35,413 nt of DNA, from IMG/VR virus record IMGVR_UViG_3300020219_000008, positions 1 through 35,413 of that record, one strand, 5' to 3'. The stretch is from a virus. Shown in pieces: positions 1-8,067 of this stretch. A program made the position numbers and the translations under genes. The notes below the pieces were generated by a model. That model searched no databases. It saw only the letters and a list, made by a program, of their open reading frames with translations, and was not told the origin of the DNA. Each line of letters starts with the position of its first letter. The first letter of the stretch is position 1.

Positions 1-127
1 CGGAATAGCCAAGCAATCACAAATTGACCTCTCTAGGGTCCACGTAGACTTATCCAATTGGGGACCTGATTTTGATTTACTTCTCACTGGTATAAAAGGT
101 TTTGAATTAACTCCGCTGAATATCGAC
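1..127. repeat. 127-bp terminal direct repeat, left copy (circular overlap)
   Basis: Bases 1-127 are identical to bases 35287-35413. Exactly 127 is a common largest k-mer in de Bruijn assemblers, so this is most likely the overlap left when a circular or circularly permuted genome is written out linearly. The ParB-like gene continues in frame through the join, which supports closure. A true packaged terminal repeat of this length is possible but less likely. Confidence 0.9.
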
Positions 128-211
128 GAGCCCGAACCAAGATCTGATCCAAAAGAAAAAGACACTGAACTAATAAAATGTCCAAACTGCGGCGTGCTGG
201 TGAATGGCTAA
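1..211 (+). CDS. ParB/sulfiredoxin-like nuclease-domain protein, 3' part (gene spans the contig join)
   Basis: This is the C-terminal end of the gene that starts at 34946. Joined across the circle it encodes 183 residues with no frame break. The reading frame here begins with the second base of the window. The C-terminus carries a CPNCG zinc-knuckle-like pair of cysteines just before the stop. The last 8 bases overlap the start of the methylase gene, so the two are probably translationally coupled. In phages such ParB-like proteins often sit beside DNA methylases and terminases; their exact job is unclear. Confidence 0.75.
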   Translation, partial: GIAKQSQIDLSRVHVDLSNWGPDFDLLLTGIKGFELTPLNIDEPEPRSDPKEKDTELIKCPNCGVLVNG

Positions 212-1094
212 TTATGGCATTCCATACATGGGATCTAAATGTTCTGTAGCCCACAAAATATGCAGCGTTTTTCCAAAGGCAGATAATTTCTATGATTTAT
301 TTGGTGGTGGATTCTCAATTACTCACTTCATGCTTTTACATAGAAGAAATAACTACAAGCAGTTTCATTTTAACGAGATCCAATCTGGGAATATTGAGTT
401 AATAAAAGCCGCCATAGACGGTAAGTATAATTACAATGTTTTTAAGCCCCCGTTCATTACAAGAGAAGAGTTTTTAAGAGATAAAGATACATGCCCTTAC
501 ACAAGAATTCTTTGGAGTTTTGGGAATAATCAGAGGACATATATCTTTGGTAAAAATATAGAGTCTTATAAGGAGTCTATGCATAACGCTGTAGTTTTTA
601 ATATTTTTGACGACGTATCTGTACAAGCATTGGGAATATCTACATTCCCAAAAAACTCCTCGATAAAAGCAAGAAGATCCTTCATGAGACAAGCCGTTAT
701 GGAAAACGTCGGGGACGTTGAGCGGTTGATGCAATTGCAGCAATTGCAGCAATTGGAGAGGTTACAGAATTTACAAAATTTACAAAATTTGGAGCAGTTA
801 AATTTTTCGACTTTGAGTTACGAGAAAGTAAAAATAAAACCGAACTCGATAATTTATTGTGATCCACCATATAGAGGTGTGACAGAATATTTAAATGTTT
901 TTGATCACGATAAGTTTTGGGAGTGGGTGATGGATCATAGCGATCCTGTTTACGTTTCAGAATATGCAGCGCCTAAAAACGTACACGTAATCATGGCCGT
1001 AAATAAAAAAGCAAGGTTAGCGGCCACCGGAGATACCCATAGTGTAGAAAAAATGTTTGCGAATGATGCAGGAAGAAAGGCGATGAATGGCTGA
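204..1094 (+). CDS. D12-class N6-adenine DNA methyltransferase (Dam-like)
   Basis: The 296-residue protein has the two hallmarks of the D12/Dam family: a SAM-binding motif I, DLFGGG, at about residues 31-36, and the catalytic DPPY motif at 220-223. It should transfer a methyl group from SAM to adenine N6 in the phage genome, which may protect it from host restriction. Between the motifs, at about 176-199, lies a run of Leu-Gln triplets (LQQLQQLERLQNLQNLQNL) encoded by near-perfect 9-base DNA repeats at about 729-799. The family usually has its target-recognition domain in this interval. The ATG start overlaps the end of the ParB-like gene by 8 bases. Target sequence unknown. Confidence 0.85.
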   Translation: MANYGIPYMGSKCSVAHKICSVFPKADNFYDLFGGGFSITHFMLLHRRNNYKQFHFNEIQSGNIELIKAAIDGKYNYNVFKPPFITREEFLRDKDTCPYTRILWSFGNNQRTYIFGKNIESYKESMHNAVVFNIFDDVSVQALGISTFPKNSSIKARRSFMRQAVMENVGDVERLMQLQQLQQLERLQNLQNLQNLEQLNFSTLSYEKVKIKPNSIIYCDPPYRGVTEYLNVFDHDKFWEWVMDHSDPVYVSEYAAPKNVHVIMAVNKKARLAATGDTHSVEKMFANDAGRKAMNG

Positions 1095-1206
1095 TCCGAA
1101 AATTAGAGTGCAGCTCCCTGATGGCACGACAATTCTAATTGACGAAGAATTCGAACCACTACTTTACGAGGACAATGATGACACGCCCGAAGAAACCGTT
1201 TACTGA
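1087..1206 (+). CDS. small acidic hypothetical protein (39 aa)
   Basis: This short ORF runs from ATG 1087 to TGA 1206 and encodes MADPKIRVQLPDGTTILIDE followed by an acidic tail ending in ETVY. A GAAAGG ribosome-binding site lies six bases upstream of the start. It overlaps the end of the methylase gene by 8 bases and the start of the small terminase gene by about 29 bases, a compact arrangement typical of a coupled phage operon. I do not recognise a family. It could simply be a coupling peptide for the small terminase. No fold or function can be assigned. Confidence 0.5.
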   Translation: MADPKIRVQLPDGTTILIDEEFEPLLYEDNDDTPEETVY

Positions 1207-1555
1207 GCAAGAATTAAAATCAATTGAAGCTGCGGCAGGGATTGGCCTTACCATGAAGCAAATAGCATCGCTTCAAGGCACCACCCTTAGAACCCTGCAA
1301 AGAAAACTTAAACGGACAACGGGCGGCAAGGAAGCGGTAATGGGGGGGCGCGCCAAAGCGTTCGCACAAGTCGCAAAAACTCTATTTGAAATGGCAACAA
1401 GCGGTCGAGAGGCTGGCATGACAAAATTCTATCTGCAAACCCGTGGCGGCAATCGCTGGCAGGAAAGAAAAAGCCTAGAAGTAGGCGGTAAAGACGGAAA
1501 GCCAATCGAACAGGCAATTAAGATTATAGTTGAGGATTATCGTGAGGATGAATAA
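1178..1555 (+). CDS. terminase small subunit
   Basis: The 125-residue protein, starting MTRPKKPFTEQELKS, has an N-terminal helix-turn-helix (MKQIASLQGTTLRTLQRKLK) suited to recognising the packaging start site. A central region, about 55-95, resembles small terminases (TLFEMATSG, MTKFYLQTRGG, W-QE-K). It sits directly upstream of the large subunit with a TAATG overlap at 1555. I chose ATG 1178 because GAGGA (1168-1172) lies 5 bases before it; ATG 1175 is possible but too close to that site. The protein should form a ring that binds pac DNA and hands it to the ATPase subunit. Confidence 0.75.
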   Translation: MTRPKKPFTEQELKSIEAAAGIGLTMKQIASLQGTTLRTLQRKLKRTTGGKEAVMGGRAKAFAQVAKTLFEMATSGREAGMTKFYLQTRGGNRWQERKSLEVGGKDGKPIEQAIKIIVEDYREDE

Positions 1556-2940
1556 TGGAAATCCGAATAGTCCTTACAGAAAAGCAATCCAAATTCGATA
1601 GGGTGATAGAGAAAACCCCCGTCGTTCTGTACGGCGGAAGTCGCGGCGGTGGTAAATCATTCGGCCTTCGTTCAATCATGCTAAAGCGGCGCTTTCAATA
1701 CCCCGGAAGCATCGGCTACATATTTAGAAAGACCTTTCCTGAGCTAGAAGCAAACCATATTTCGCCTTTATTTGAGCAGTATCCCACATTAAAGAAATTC
1801 TATAACGAAGGCAAAAAGACACTACGCCTACCCAACGGGAGCCAACTTAGATTTGCCTTTTGTGAAAGTAAGAAAGACTTGGCTAAGTTTCAAGGCAGAG
1901 AAATTCATGACCTAGCCATTGAAGAGTGTGGAGATTGGCCTTACGAGCATTATGAACTTCTTCGTGCGTCAAACCGTTCAAGCCTCGCCCACATTAAGCC
2001 GCGCACTATTTTAACAGCCAATCCAGGCGGTGTCGGGCATAAGTGGCTCAAGAGATTATTCATAGAAAGACGCTTTGAACCGCCTGAAAATCCAGATGAC
2101 TACGCATTCATATCAGCACGCGTTTCTGATAACCCTGCCCTTGCGAAAGCTGACCCGCAGTATGCTTCGCGTCTTGCCTCAATAAAGAATGAAACGCTTA
2201 GGCGTGCGTGGCTCTACGGGGATTGGGATGTATCTGCCGGGCAATTTTTTGACGAGCTTTCTCGAGAAGTTCACATGGTGAAACCATTTACCATTCCTCC
2301 CCATTGGCAATGGTTTGGTTCTTATGACTATGGGTATAATCATCCCGCGTCTTGGGGGTTCTGGGTGTGCGATGAGGACGGAAATATTTACCGAGTAAAA
2401 GAAATCGTTCAGGCAAAGTTGAGAATCGATCAACAAGCAAATCTTGTGAACGAATATCTACAATCAATGATTAAAACGAATCAGAAGAAAGACAAATCAA
2501 TTGTTTTCTGGGCGGGGCACGATTGTTGGGCGAATAAAAAAGCGGGTGATCCAACGATTGCAGAAGACTTTTCGCGACACGAAATATTTATGAAGCGTGC
2601 AAATATTGATAGAAAGCAGGGCGCGTCTCAGGTTAGAATGTATTTAGCCCACGACAAATTACCCAACGGAAAACGACAAGGCCCTCGAGTGTTCTACTTC
2701 GATACTTGCGAAATCGGGTTTGATTGTTTGTCGCGGATGACTCATAATCCTGACGATACCGAAGATATTTTAAAGGTCGATTCAGTAGATGGTGACCCAT
2801 TTACCGGCGACGATTCATACGATGAAGCTCGTTATGGCATAATGAGTAGGCCCGGAATCTCATTGCCAGTTCCTAAGAAACGAGGAGCTTCATATGATGA
2901 TTACTCTAGCGATAGGAAATCAAGTTGGCAGACAGTGTAG
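1555..2940 (+). CDS. terL: terminase large subunit (packaging ATPase/nuclease)
   Basis: The 461-residue motor protein has a Walker A motif GGSRGGGKS at about 27-35, a Walker B/catalytic pair LAIEE at 120-124, and a coupling motif TANPGG near 154-159. The C-terminal RNase H-like nuclease has a first aspartate in SYDYGYNHP near 256-263 and a late acidic DDSYDEARYG. It pumps DNA into the prohead and cuts it. It is slightly shorter than P22 gp2 (499 aa). It starts in a TAATG overlap with the small subunit. The gene order terminase, portal, scaffold, capsid together with a circular contig fits headful packaging, though the packaging mode is inferred. Confidence 0.92.
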   Translation: MEIRIVLTEKQSKFDRVIEKTPVVLYGGSRGGGKSFGLRSIMLKRRFQYPGSIGYIFRKTFPELEANHISPLFEQYPTLKKFYNEGKKTLRLPNGSQLRFAFCESKKDLAKFQGREIHDLAIEECGDWPYEHYELLRASNRSSLAHIKPRTILTANPGGVGHKWLKRLFIERRFEPPENPDDYAFISARVSDNPALAKADPQYASRLASIKNETLRRAWLYGDWDVSAGQFFDELSREVHMVKPFTIPPHWQWFGSYDYGYNHPASWGFWVCDEDGNIYRVKEIVQAKLRIDQQANLVNEYLQSMIKTNQKKDKSIVFWAGHDCWANKKAGDPTIAEDFSRHEIFMKRANIDRKQGASQVRMYLAHDKLPNGKRQGPRVFYFDTCEIGFDCLSRMTHNPDDTEDILKVDSVDGDPFTGDDSYDEARYGIMSRPGISLPVPKKRGASYDDYSSDRKSSWQTV

Positions 2941-4658
2941 AAATTAAAATCGAAACTGATGAGCAAAAAAGACTTAGAAAGCTCAAAGCTGACTTTACTG
3001 CCGATTTTCGTGCTGAATCTGAGTGGCGAAAAGATAAAGAACAATACGGGAAATTCTACGACGGCGACCAACTCTCCGATGAAGAAGTAAAAGCATTAGA
3101 GGAAAGAGGACAGCCGCCAGTCGTAATTAACCGCATCAAGCCAAAACTTGATTCAATATTTGGAATTCAAGAGGCGTTACAGGTAGACACAAAAGCTTAT
3201 CCTGCCGGTGATAGGCAGGAAGAAGCGGAATTTGTTTCCGAAGAGCTGAGGCATATTGAGGATGACTCTGATTTGGATTCAGAAGAATCCTTAGTTTTTG
3301 AAGATATCTGCATTGATGGGCGTGGCTGGTATAAATGTTTTAAAGAGTTTGATGGGCTTAATGGGGTTGACCGGGTTAAACATATCTCGAATGAAAAAGT
3401 GGTCTTGGACAGATACTGTACTGAAGAAGATAGACGAACAGGAGACTTAAAAACTGCAAAGCGCGTGCATGAGACTATCTGGACAGACCTCGGAGACGCT
3501 CAGGATATGTTTCCCGGTCACAAGGAAAAATTGCAGGCAGCGGTTGAGAACCCTGACCTTTCAAGCGTTATGGCTTCTGACCCATCCAAAGAACATAACC
3601 CAGACCAATACGCACAAAAAGGCGATACGAAATATTCTGACACTGAGATGGAAGAACTCCATACGTACGTCGACAAAAAGCAAAGACGCATTCGTATTGT
3701 CACGACCCACTACAGAATTCCTAAGGTAAAAAAGTTTTTGAAGAGTGCAACAGGGACCTTCGATATTACAAATCAATCTGAAAAAACTGTTGAGAGGATG
3801 ATGAATGAACTTGAAGGTCCCACGACATGGACTGAGACCGTTTGGCAGTTAAATACCTGCACGTTTGCATGGAATGTAATTTTAGAAAAGAGAAAAGACA
3901 TTCGTCCCTACGACAGTCAGGCAAAGTTCCCACTTATCATGGCGCCCGGTTATGTCACTCGCTGCAAAAAGAAAAAACCATACGGAATTGTGAAGCAGCA
4001 CATGGATCCGCAAAAAGAAGTGAATAAGCGCAGAAGTAAGATGCTTCACCTTTTAAATACCAACCAAGTTTGGTATGAGGCCGGGGCTTTTGAGGATGAG
4101 GCAAAAGCAAAGAGAGAATCTTCTAGGCCCGATGGTTGGGTAAAGCACAAGCCGCAATTTAAGATAGAAAGAGTGACGCACGAACAATTGGCGCAATCTC
4201 AATTTCAGTTACTACAAGAATCCAAGCAAGAAATAGATACGTCAGGGATTAATAAAGAAGTTGAGGGAAGTTCCCGCGCTAATTCAGCACGTCAGGAACA
4301 GCTTAGACAGCAGCTAGCGCAGCAACCAATTAGAAAGCTATTTGTAAATTTAAGGGCAGCTAGAAAAAGAATCGGTTATTACTTTTTAGATGAAATACTG
4401 CATCGTAATCCAGAAGTAGAAATTAGAAAGTATGATCTCATAATTGACGAGGCTCCTGATACGATTAATTTACAATCGGAAACCTTTGAGATCTTGGCAT
4501 CGTTAGCAAGAGAGGGATTACCAATTCCTCCTGAAATGATAATTGAAATGAGCCCACTTAGTCCGGCAAAGAAGAAAGAATTTTTGGATAGAATGCAACA
4601 AATGCAAATGGCGCAGCAGCAAGCGGCTATGCAGGCAGGGCAAGGGGCTCCGCAGTAA
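2925..4658 (+). CDS. portal protein, P22-like
   Basis: The 577-residue protein forms the dodecameric DNA gate at one capsid vertex. It resembles P22-type podovirus portals: a charged helical N-terminus, the QPPVVINRIKPKLDSIFG segment near residues 65-82, a central body, and a Gln-rich helical C-terminus (MQQMQMAQQQAAMQ) corresponding to the barrel or crown region. P22 gp1 is longer at 725 aa, so the barrel here is short. Translation probably starts at TTG 2925, overlapping the terminase stop by 16 bases, with AGGA about 8 bases upstream. It ends just before a long hairpin-rich spacer. Confidence 0.85.
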   Translation: MADSVEIKIETDEQKRLRKLKADFTADFRAESEWRKDKEQYGKFYDGDQLSDEEVKALEERGQPPVVINRIKPKLDSIFGIQEALQVDTKAYPAGDRQEEAEFVSEELRHIEDDSDLDSEESLVFEDICIDGRGWYKCFKEFDGLNGVDRVKHISNEKVVLDRYCTEEDRRTGDLKTAKRVHETIWTDLGDAQDMFPGHKEKLQAAVENPDLSSVMASDPSKEHNPDQYAQKGDTKYSDTEMEELHTYVDKKQRRIRIVTTHYRIPKVKKFLKSATGTFDITNQSEKTVERMMNELEGPTTWTETVWQLNTCTFAWNVILEKRKDIRPYDSQAKFPLIMAPGYVTRCKKKKPYGIVKQHMDPQKEVNKRRSKMLHLLNTNQVWYEAGAFEDEAKAKRESSRPDGWVKHKPQFKIERVTHEQLAQSQFQLLQESKQEIDTSGINKEVEGSSRANSARQEQLRQQLAQQPIRKLFVNLRAARKRIGYYFLDEILHRNPEVEIRKYDLIIDEAPDTINLQSETFEILASLAREGLPIPPEMIIEMSPLSPAKKKEFLDRMQQMQMAQQQAAMQAGQGAPQ

Positions 4659-4684
4659 TTTGTTGTTTATAAAAATTTAATATT

Positions 4685-4754
4685 TTGAGATTCCGGGGTT
4701 GCTCCCGGTGAGATGGGAAGTGTTTCCTCACTCCATCAATAGTCAAAATCTCAA
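4685..4754 (+). other. possible three-way-junction RNA between portal and scaffold genes
   Basis: Within the 317-base spacer 4659-4975, an 8-bp closing helix (TTGAGATT 4685-4692 with AATCTCAA 4747-4754) encloses two local hairpins. One is CCGGG/CCCGG at 4693-4697/4704-4708 with a 6-base loop. The other is TGAG/CTCA at 4709-4712/4727-4730 with an inner GAA/TTC pair. The hairpins abut the closing helix, as in a three-way junction. It is not a tRNA. It could be a structured leader, a processed small RNA or part of a complex terminator. Pairing was found by eye; stability was not computed. Confidence 0.45.
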
Positions 4755-4767
4755 CACCTCTATGACT

Positions 4768-4811
4768 AGGGGGAATGAGCCTGAAAAGGTTTGTTCCCCC
4801 TTTGTCATTTT
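4768..4811 (+). terminator. 15-bp GAAA-capped hairpin, likely terminator
   Basis: AGGGGGAA (4768-4775) pairs with TTCCCCCT (4794-4801), and AGCCT (4778-4782) pairs with AGGTT (4787-4791). Two U-G wobbles join the helices, and a GAAA tetraloop (4783-4786) caps them. A T-rich but broken tract (TTTGTCATTTT) follows. It may stop or slow transcription after the portal gene, or protect the 3' end of the upstream message. Confidence 0.6.
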
Positions 4812-4829
4812 GGAAACGGTTTTAAGACT

Positions 4830-4875
4830 AAAGACCGGATGCGTTTAATCGACGTGTTCGGTCTTTTTGTTTTTT
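4830..4875 (+). terminator. Rho-independent terminator
   Basis: AAAGACCG (4830-4837) is complementary to CGGTCTTT (4859-4866), followed by a T-rich tail to 4875 (TTGTTTTT). The loop is long (21 bases). It lies about 100 bases before the scaffold start, so any promoter for scaffold and capsid would have to lie in 4876-4960. I see no convincing promoter there. Confidence 0.6.
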
Positions 4876-4975
4876 AAAGAGTGCCGCCGACTGTAACGGG
4901 CGTTGGTTGAAAACGGGATGCCGCCGATTCGGGCATATCGAGATGAAACTCGTAAAAACAAGGGGAAGTGTAGAA

Positions 4976-5782
4976 ATGTCAGAGACAGTAAAAACAACTG
5001 AAACAAAAGACGTAAGTGTGCCAGCAACGGAGACTAAAGCTCCGGAGCAGCAAATCGGTATGAAAGATGTTCTTTCGCCGCGCAGTGAATCCATAGAACA
5101 GTCGGTTGAAAAACCAATTGAGTCGGTTCCTGCGAAAGTTGAAGTTCCTAAGTCAATTGATGGGAGTGAATCAATCACTCCTGTTGTAGAGGCTATAGCG
5201 GACCCTAAACAAGAGGGTCTAGTTAAAGGACTTCAGGCCGAAAGAAAGAAAAGGCAAGAAGCTCAGCAACAATTGATGGATCTGCAAAAGCGAAACGAAG
5301 AGTTAGAAGCTCAAGGTTTGCAACCTGTAGATACAAGTCACATTGATGCTCAGATGAAGAATAAAATTCTTGCTATTTCTGAGAGCTCCGCCAAGCTTTC
5401 CCATCCTGATTACGCGGAAAAATACGCGGCTTTTGAAGCAGCAGTTTACGACGGTCCTGAGATAAATCGCCTCCTCTATGACTCAGTAGTAAATAGTGAT
5501 CACCCAGGTGAATCTGCCTACGAAGCGGGCAAAATGATTCTTTTTCAAAGAGAGCACGGCGTACGACTTGACGACCAAGTCAAATCCATCGAGGCGAAAG
5601 CCATTGCTCGTGAGAGAGAAAAAATCCGCAAAGAAGTAGAAGCAGAGTTGCACGGGAAGATCCAAACCAAACAAAACCAACCAACTAACCTGCTTACTTC
5701 ACGTGCCGCAGGGAGCTCGGGCGAAGTCCCTTTCGTTCAACCTTCCATGGGAGACGTGTTGGGGCATAAACGGAGACGATAA
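4976..5782 (+). CDS. scaffold protein (putative)
   Basis: The 268-residue protein lies between portal and capsid genes, where podoviruses encode the internal scaffold. It has an acidic, Glu/Thr/Val-rich disordered first 90 residues and a coiled coil at about 95-120 (ERKKRQEAQQQLMDLQKRNE). The middle is helical, a second charged helix at about 205-230 is rich in Lys and Glu, and the very basic C-terminus ends HKRRR. Acidic-coil-basic is the usual scaffold layout. P22 gp8 is 303 aa. I start it at ATG 4976 because AGGGGAAG sits 7 bases upstream; in-frame ATGs at 4907 and 4943 lack such a site. Confidence 0.75.
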   Translation: MSETVKTTETKDVSVPATETKAPEQQIGMKDVLSPRSESIEQSVEKPIESVPAKVEVPKSIDGSESITPVVEAIADPKQEGLVKGLQAERKKRQEAQQQLMDLQKRNEELEAQGLQPVDTSHIDAQMKNKILAISESSAKLSHPDYAEKYAAFEAAVYDGPEINRLLYDSVVNSDHPGESAYEAGKMILFQREHGVRLDDQVKSIEAKAIAREREKIRKEVEAELHGKIQTKQNQPTNLLTSRAAGSSGEVPFVQPSMGDVLGHKRRR

Positions 5783-5785
5783 AAA

Positions 5786-6868
5786 ATGAATACCTCTATC
5801 TCTACTTCTAATGCAATCACAAGGGAGCAATTCCTTGCGGCAGCATTTATTGAGTATGTCGATAAGCTAGTCCTTAAACCTTACATGGGAACTTCCACTG
5901 AATCAGTGATTCAAGTATCTGAAGAGCTCACGAAAGAAAAAGGCGACGCAGTTACCTTCAACCTGGCTGCTGCACTTGATGGCGATGGCGTCACAACAGG
6001 CGGAACAATGGAAGGTAATGAAGAAGCGATGCAGTTCTATGCTCATAGAATTGAACTTCAAGAATACCGAAATGCTGTGAAAGACGATGGCTCTATGAGC
6101 CGTCAGCGAACACCTTTCGATCTATACCGCCAATTCAGTCCTGCGCTTACAACTTGGATGGCCCAAAAAGCTGAACAAAAAATGTTCAACTCTTTAGCTT
6201 CCATTGGAAACGCTGATTATGCTTCCGTCTCTGAGGCGACAAAAGATGCTTGGTTACTTGCCAATGCTGACCGTATGCTTTTCGGGGCTGCTGTTTCAAA
6301 CGCTTCTACCAATGACCACAGCACAAGCTTAGGAAACATCGACGGAACTGCCGATATTCTGACGACTGCTCAAATTTCTCTCGCAAAGAGAATGGCGCAA
6401 TTGTCTGACCCTAAAATCCGTCCAATCAAGATGGATAACGGCGAAGAAGTCTACGTAATGTTCGTGCATCCTCTATGCGCTCGTGACCTGAAAAACAGCG
6501 ACGCTTGGAAAAATGCTCAGCAGCACGCAAAAGACCGCGGCGAAACCAATCCACTTTTCACAGGCGCTCTCGGCATGTGGGATGGAGTCATCATTAAGGA
6601 AACTCCAAAATGCCTGCTTTTGTCGGCTGTTGGAGCATCTACAAGTGATGTTGCTGCGAACTTCCTTTGCGGAGCTCAAGCACTTCTATACGGACAAGGC
6701 GGATACCCTGAAGAAGGTTCGGCACGCGTCGTCCTCACAGAAAAAAGCTTTGATTATGACACGCAAAAAGGCGTTCAAATCAAATCGATGTGGGCTCAAG
6801 CTAAGGCCGTTTTCAACGGGAAACAACATGGCGTTGTAACTGTTTATTCGTCGGCTATCGCGGACTAA
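5786..6868 (+). CDS. major capsid protein, N4-gp56 family
   Basis: The 360-residue protein follows the scaffold gene by three bases. It reads like the N4-gp56/DUF4043 capsid family: an N-terminal arm ending LVLKPYMG, a GDAVTFNLA segment, the E-loop-like GNEEAMQFYAHRIEL, a long DLYRQFSPALTTWMAQKAEQ spine helix, and the late VMFVHPLCARDLKN and GALGMWDGVIIKE strands. It should adopt the HK97 fold and form the icosahedral shell. Length is in the family range. A 9-bp hairpin lies directly after the stop, and codon use looks the most ordered in the window, as expected for the most abundant protein. Confidence 0.85.
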   Translation: MNTSISTSNAITREQFLAAAFIEYVDKLVLKPYMGTSTESVIQVSEELTKEKGDAVTFNLAAALDGDGVTTGGTMEGNEEAMQFYAHRIELQEYRNAVKDDGSMSRQRTPFDLYRQFSPALTTWMAQKAEQKMFNSLASIGNADYASVSEATKDAWLLANADRMLFGAAVSNASTNDHSTSLGNIDGTADILTTAQISLAKRMAQLSDPKIRPIKMDNGEEVYVMFVHPLCARDLKNSDAWKNAQQHAKDRGETNPLFTGALGMWDGVIIKETPKCLLLSAVGASTSDVAANFLCGAQALLYGQGGYPEEGSARVVLTEKSFDYDTQKGVQIKSMWAQAKAVFNGKQHGVVTVYSSAIAD

Positions 6869-6876
6869 TTTAATCG

Positions 6877-6901
6877 GGGGAGGACTTTAGTGGTTCTCCC
6901 C
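6877..6901 (+). other. intercistronic hairpin after capsid gene
   Basis: GGGGAGGAC (6877-6885) pairs with GTTCTCCCC (6893-6901) across a 7-base loop, allowing one G-U pair. No T run follows, so it is unlikely to be a full terminator. A role in stabilising the capsid message or in partial attenuation is plausible. Confidence 0.5.
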
Positions 6902-6926
6902 TCAAATATTCAACAGGAGAATTAAA

Positions 6927-7706
6927 ATGAAATATACAGATAATCAATACAATCTAAAAGTGGTTGACCATAAATCACAGGATGGATTTTCAGGCGCCGG
7001 AGACGTTACCTCTGGATGCTTGGTTTTCATCTGTGATGCCGGAACGAAAACGCTTGCAACCATCTACTCGGACGCTGCCCGCGCAGCTAAAACAAACCCG
7101 ATTTCTCGCGCTCAGTTTGCTACTGACGGTAAAATCGTGTTCTACGGCGCTTCATCTAGCTATGACATTACTGTTGCCCACAGTGACGGTTCTGTTTCTA
7201 AGCTAAGTGGTGTCACCCCTAATGACCACACCATCACAATGAATCGTGACGGCGTTGATAAATGCCTAGTCTTCCCGATGGTATTTAATGCGGGCGGAAC
7301 GGAAACTGATACTGGATTGGATCTCCCGGTAGGGGTTATCGTTCACGAAGTTAGAGTGGAAGTCGTAACGGTCGACGCAACAGAAACCGTAGACGTTGGT
7401 CTTCTGTCTTCCGAGACATCTGGCGATGCGGACGGTTTTGTTGCTGCGGTGTCTGTAGCAACAGCCGGTTTCCCTGCACTTGCAGTATTCACAACGGGAG
7501 CAAACGAAACCTATCTTTCCGCTGTTAAATACGGCGCACTTATGGGTTCTTCGGTTGTTGGAGCAGATGTGGTTGGTGACGCAGGAAACGTTGTTCGCTT
7601 AGGACACGTTGTAACTGGCTCTAACGCAGTCTCTGTGACGTACACACCAAGCACGTCCGATACCTTCGTTGGGTACGGATACGTATACTTCAGACATTTA
7701 CGTTAA
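6927..7706 (+). CDS. putative capsid decoration/head protein
   Basis: The 259-residue protein is made of short beta-strands rich in Gly, Ala, Val, Thr and Ser. It has no signal peptide, membrane segment or catalytic motif. Its two halves look distinct. Residues 1-95 resemble a small beta domain (SGAGDVTSGCLVFICDAGT). Residues 95-259 form a beta-sandwich-like domain seen in phage head proteins (VFNAGGTETDTGLDLPVGVI, ending VGYGYVYFRHLR). Its place directly after the capsid gene, with a GGAGAATT ribosome-binding site, suggests a decoration or head-fibre role. That is inference from position. Confidence 0.5.
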   Translation: MKYTDNQYNLKVVDHKSQDGFSGAGDVTSGCLVFICDAGTKTLATIYSDAARAAKTNPISRAQFATDGKIVFYGASSSYDITVAHSDGSVSKLSGVTPNDHTITMNRDGVDKCLVFPMVFNAGGTETDTGLDLPVGVIVHEVRVEVVTVDATETVDVGLLSSETSGDADGFVAAVSVATAGFPALAVFTTGANETYLSAVKYGALMGSSVVGADVVGDAGNVVRLGHVVTGSNAVSVTYTPSTSDTFVGYGYVYFRHLR

Positions 7707-7718
7707 TTAAATTTACTG

Positions 7719-7756
7719 GTTTCGGGTGGGGGTTTCGCCTCTGCCCGAAACTTTAT
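7719..7756 (+). terminator. hairpin with short T-rich tail
   Basis: GTTTCGGG (7719-7726) pairs exactly with CCCGAAAC (7744-7751), followed by TTTAT. The 17-base loop can fold further with G-U pairs. It lies in the 73-base gap before the next gene. A weak or partial terminator, or an mRNA 3'-end stabiliser, would fit a place where expression drops after the capsid genes. Confidence 0.5.
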
Positions 7757-7779
7757 TAAAGCAACAAAGGATAAGCACC

Positions 7780-8064
7780 ATGAAAGTAAAATACATTGGA
7801 CCAAAAATGAGCGGAATGTACGTGCAACTCCCAATCGGCGTTAGAAGCAGAAGCGCAATCACTGGAAACGTTCTTTTGAATAAGGAACATGAGTTTAGTG
7901 ATGGAGACGCAATGAAACTTGTAGCTCTCGACCCACGAAATTTTGAATTAGTTAAAGAAGAACCCGCAGAAGTAGTCGAGGATAAGCAGCATGATGAGAA
8001 AGTCGAAGAAGTTCATAAGGAACACCACGACAAAGTAAAAAAACACAAAAAATCAAAGGAATAA
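7780..8064 (+). CDS. hypothetical protein with charged Lys/Glu/His tail (94 aa)
   Basis: The first 55 residues look like a small beta domain (MKVKYIGPKMSGMYVQLPIG). The last 40 are a highly charged tail of alternating Glu, Lys and His, ending HKKSKE. AAAGGA 8 bases before ATG 7780 sets the start. It sits between the decoration protein and the head-tail adaptor. Short proteins here often complete the connector or plug the head, but nothing in the sequence proves this. The tail could be disordered and contact DNA or a partner. Confidence 0.6.
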   Translation: MKVKYIGPKMSGMYVQLPIGVRSRSAITGNVLLNKEHEFSDGDAMKLVALDPRNFELVKEEPAEVVEDKQHDEKVEEVHKEHHDKVKKHKKSKE

Positions 8065-8067
8065 ATT

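Noticed and set aside
1-127. True direct terminal repeat of a T7-like packaged genome
   Set aside because: Length exactly equal to a standard k-mer size, and a protein gene runs through it into the join without interruption; an assembly overlap explains it more simply.
4685-4754. tRNA or tRNA-like gene
   Set aside because: The closing helix and two hairpins lack a T-loop (GGTTCGAATCC type), an anticodon arm and a 3' CCA context.
4907-4975. Upstream start for the scaffold gene
   Set aside because: ATG 4907 and 4943 are in frame but lack a ribosome-binding site and would add a Cys/Arg-rich stretch; ATG 4976 has AGGGGAAG at good spacing.
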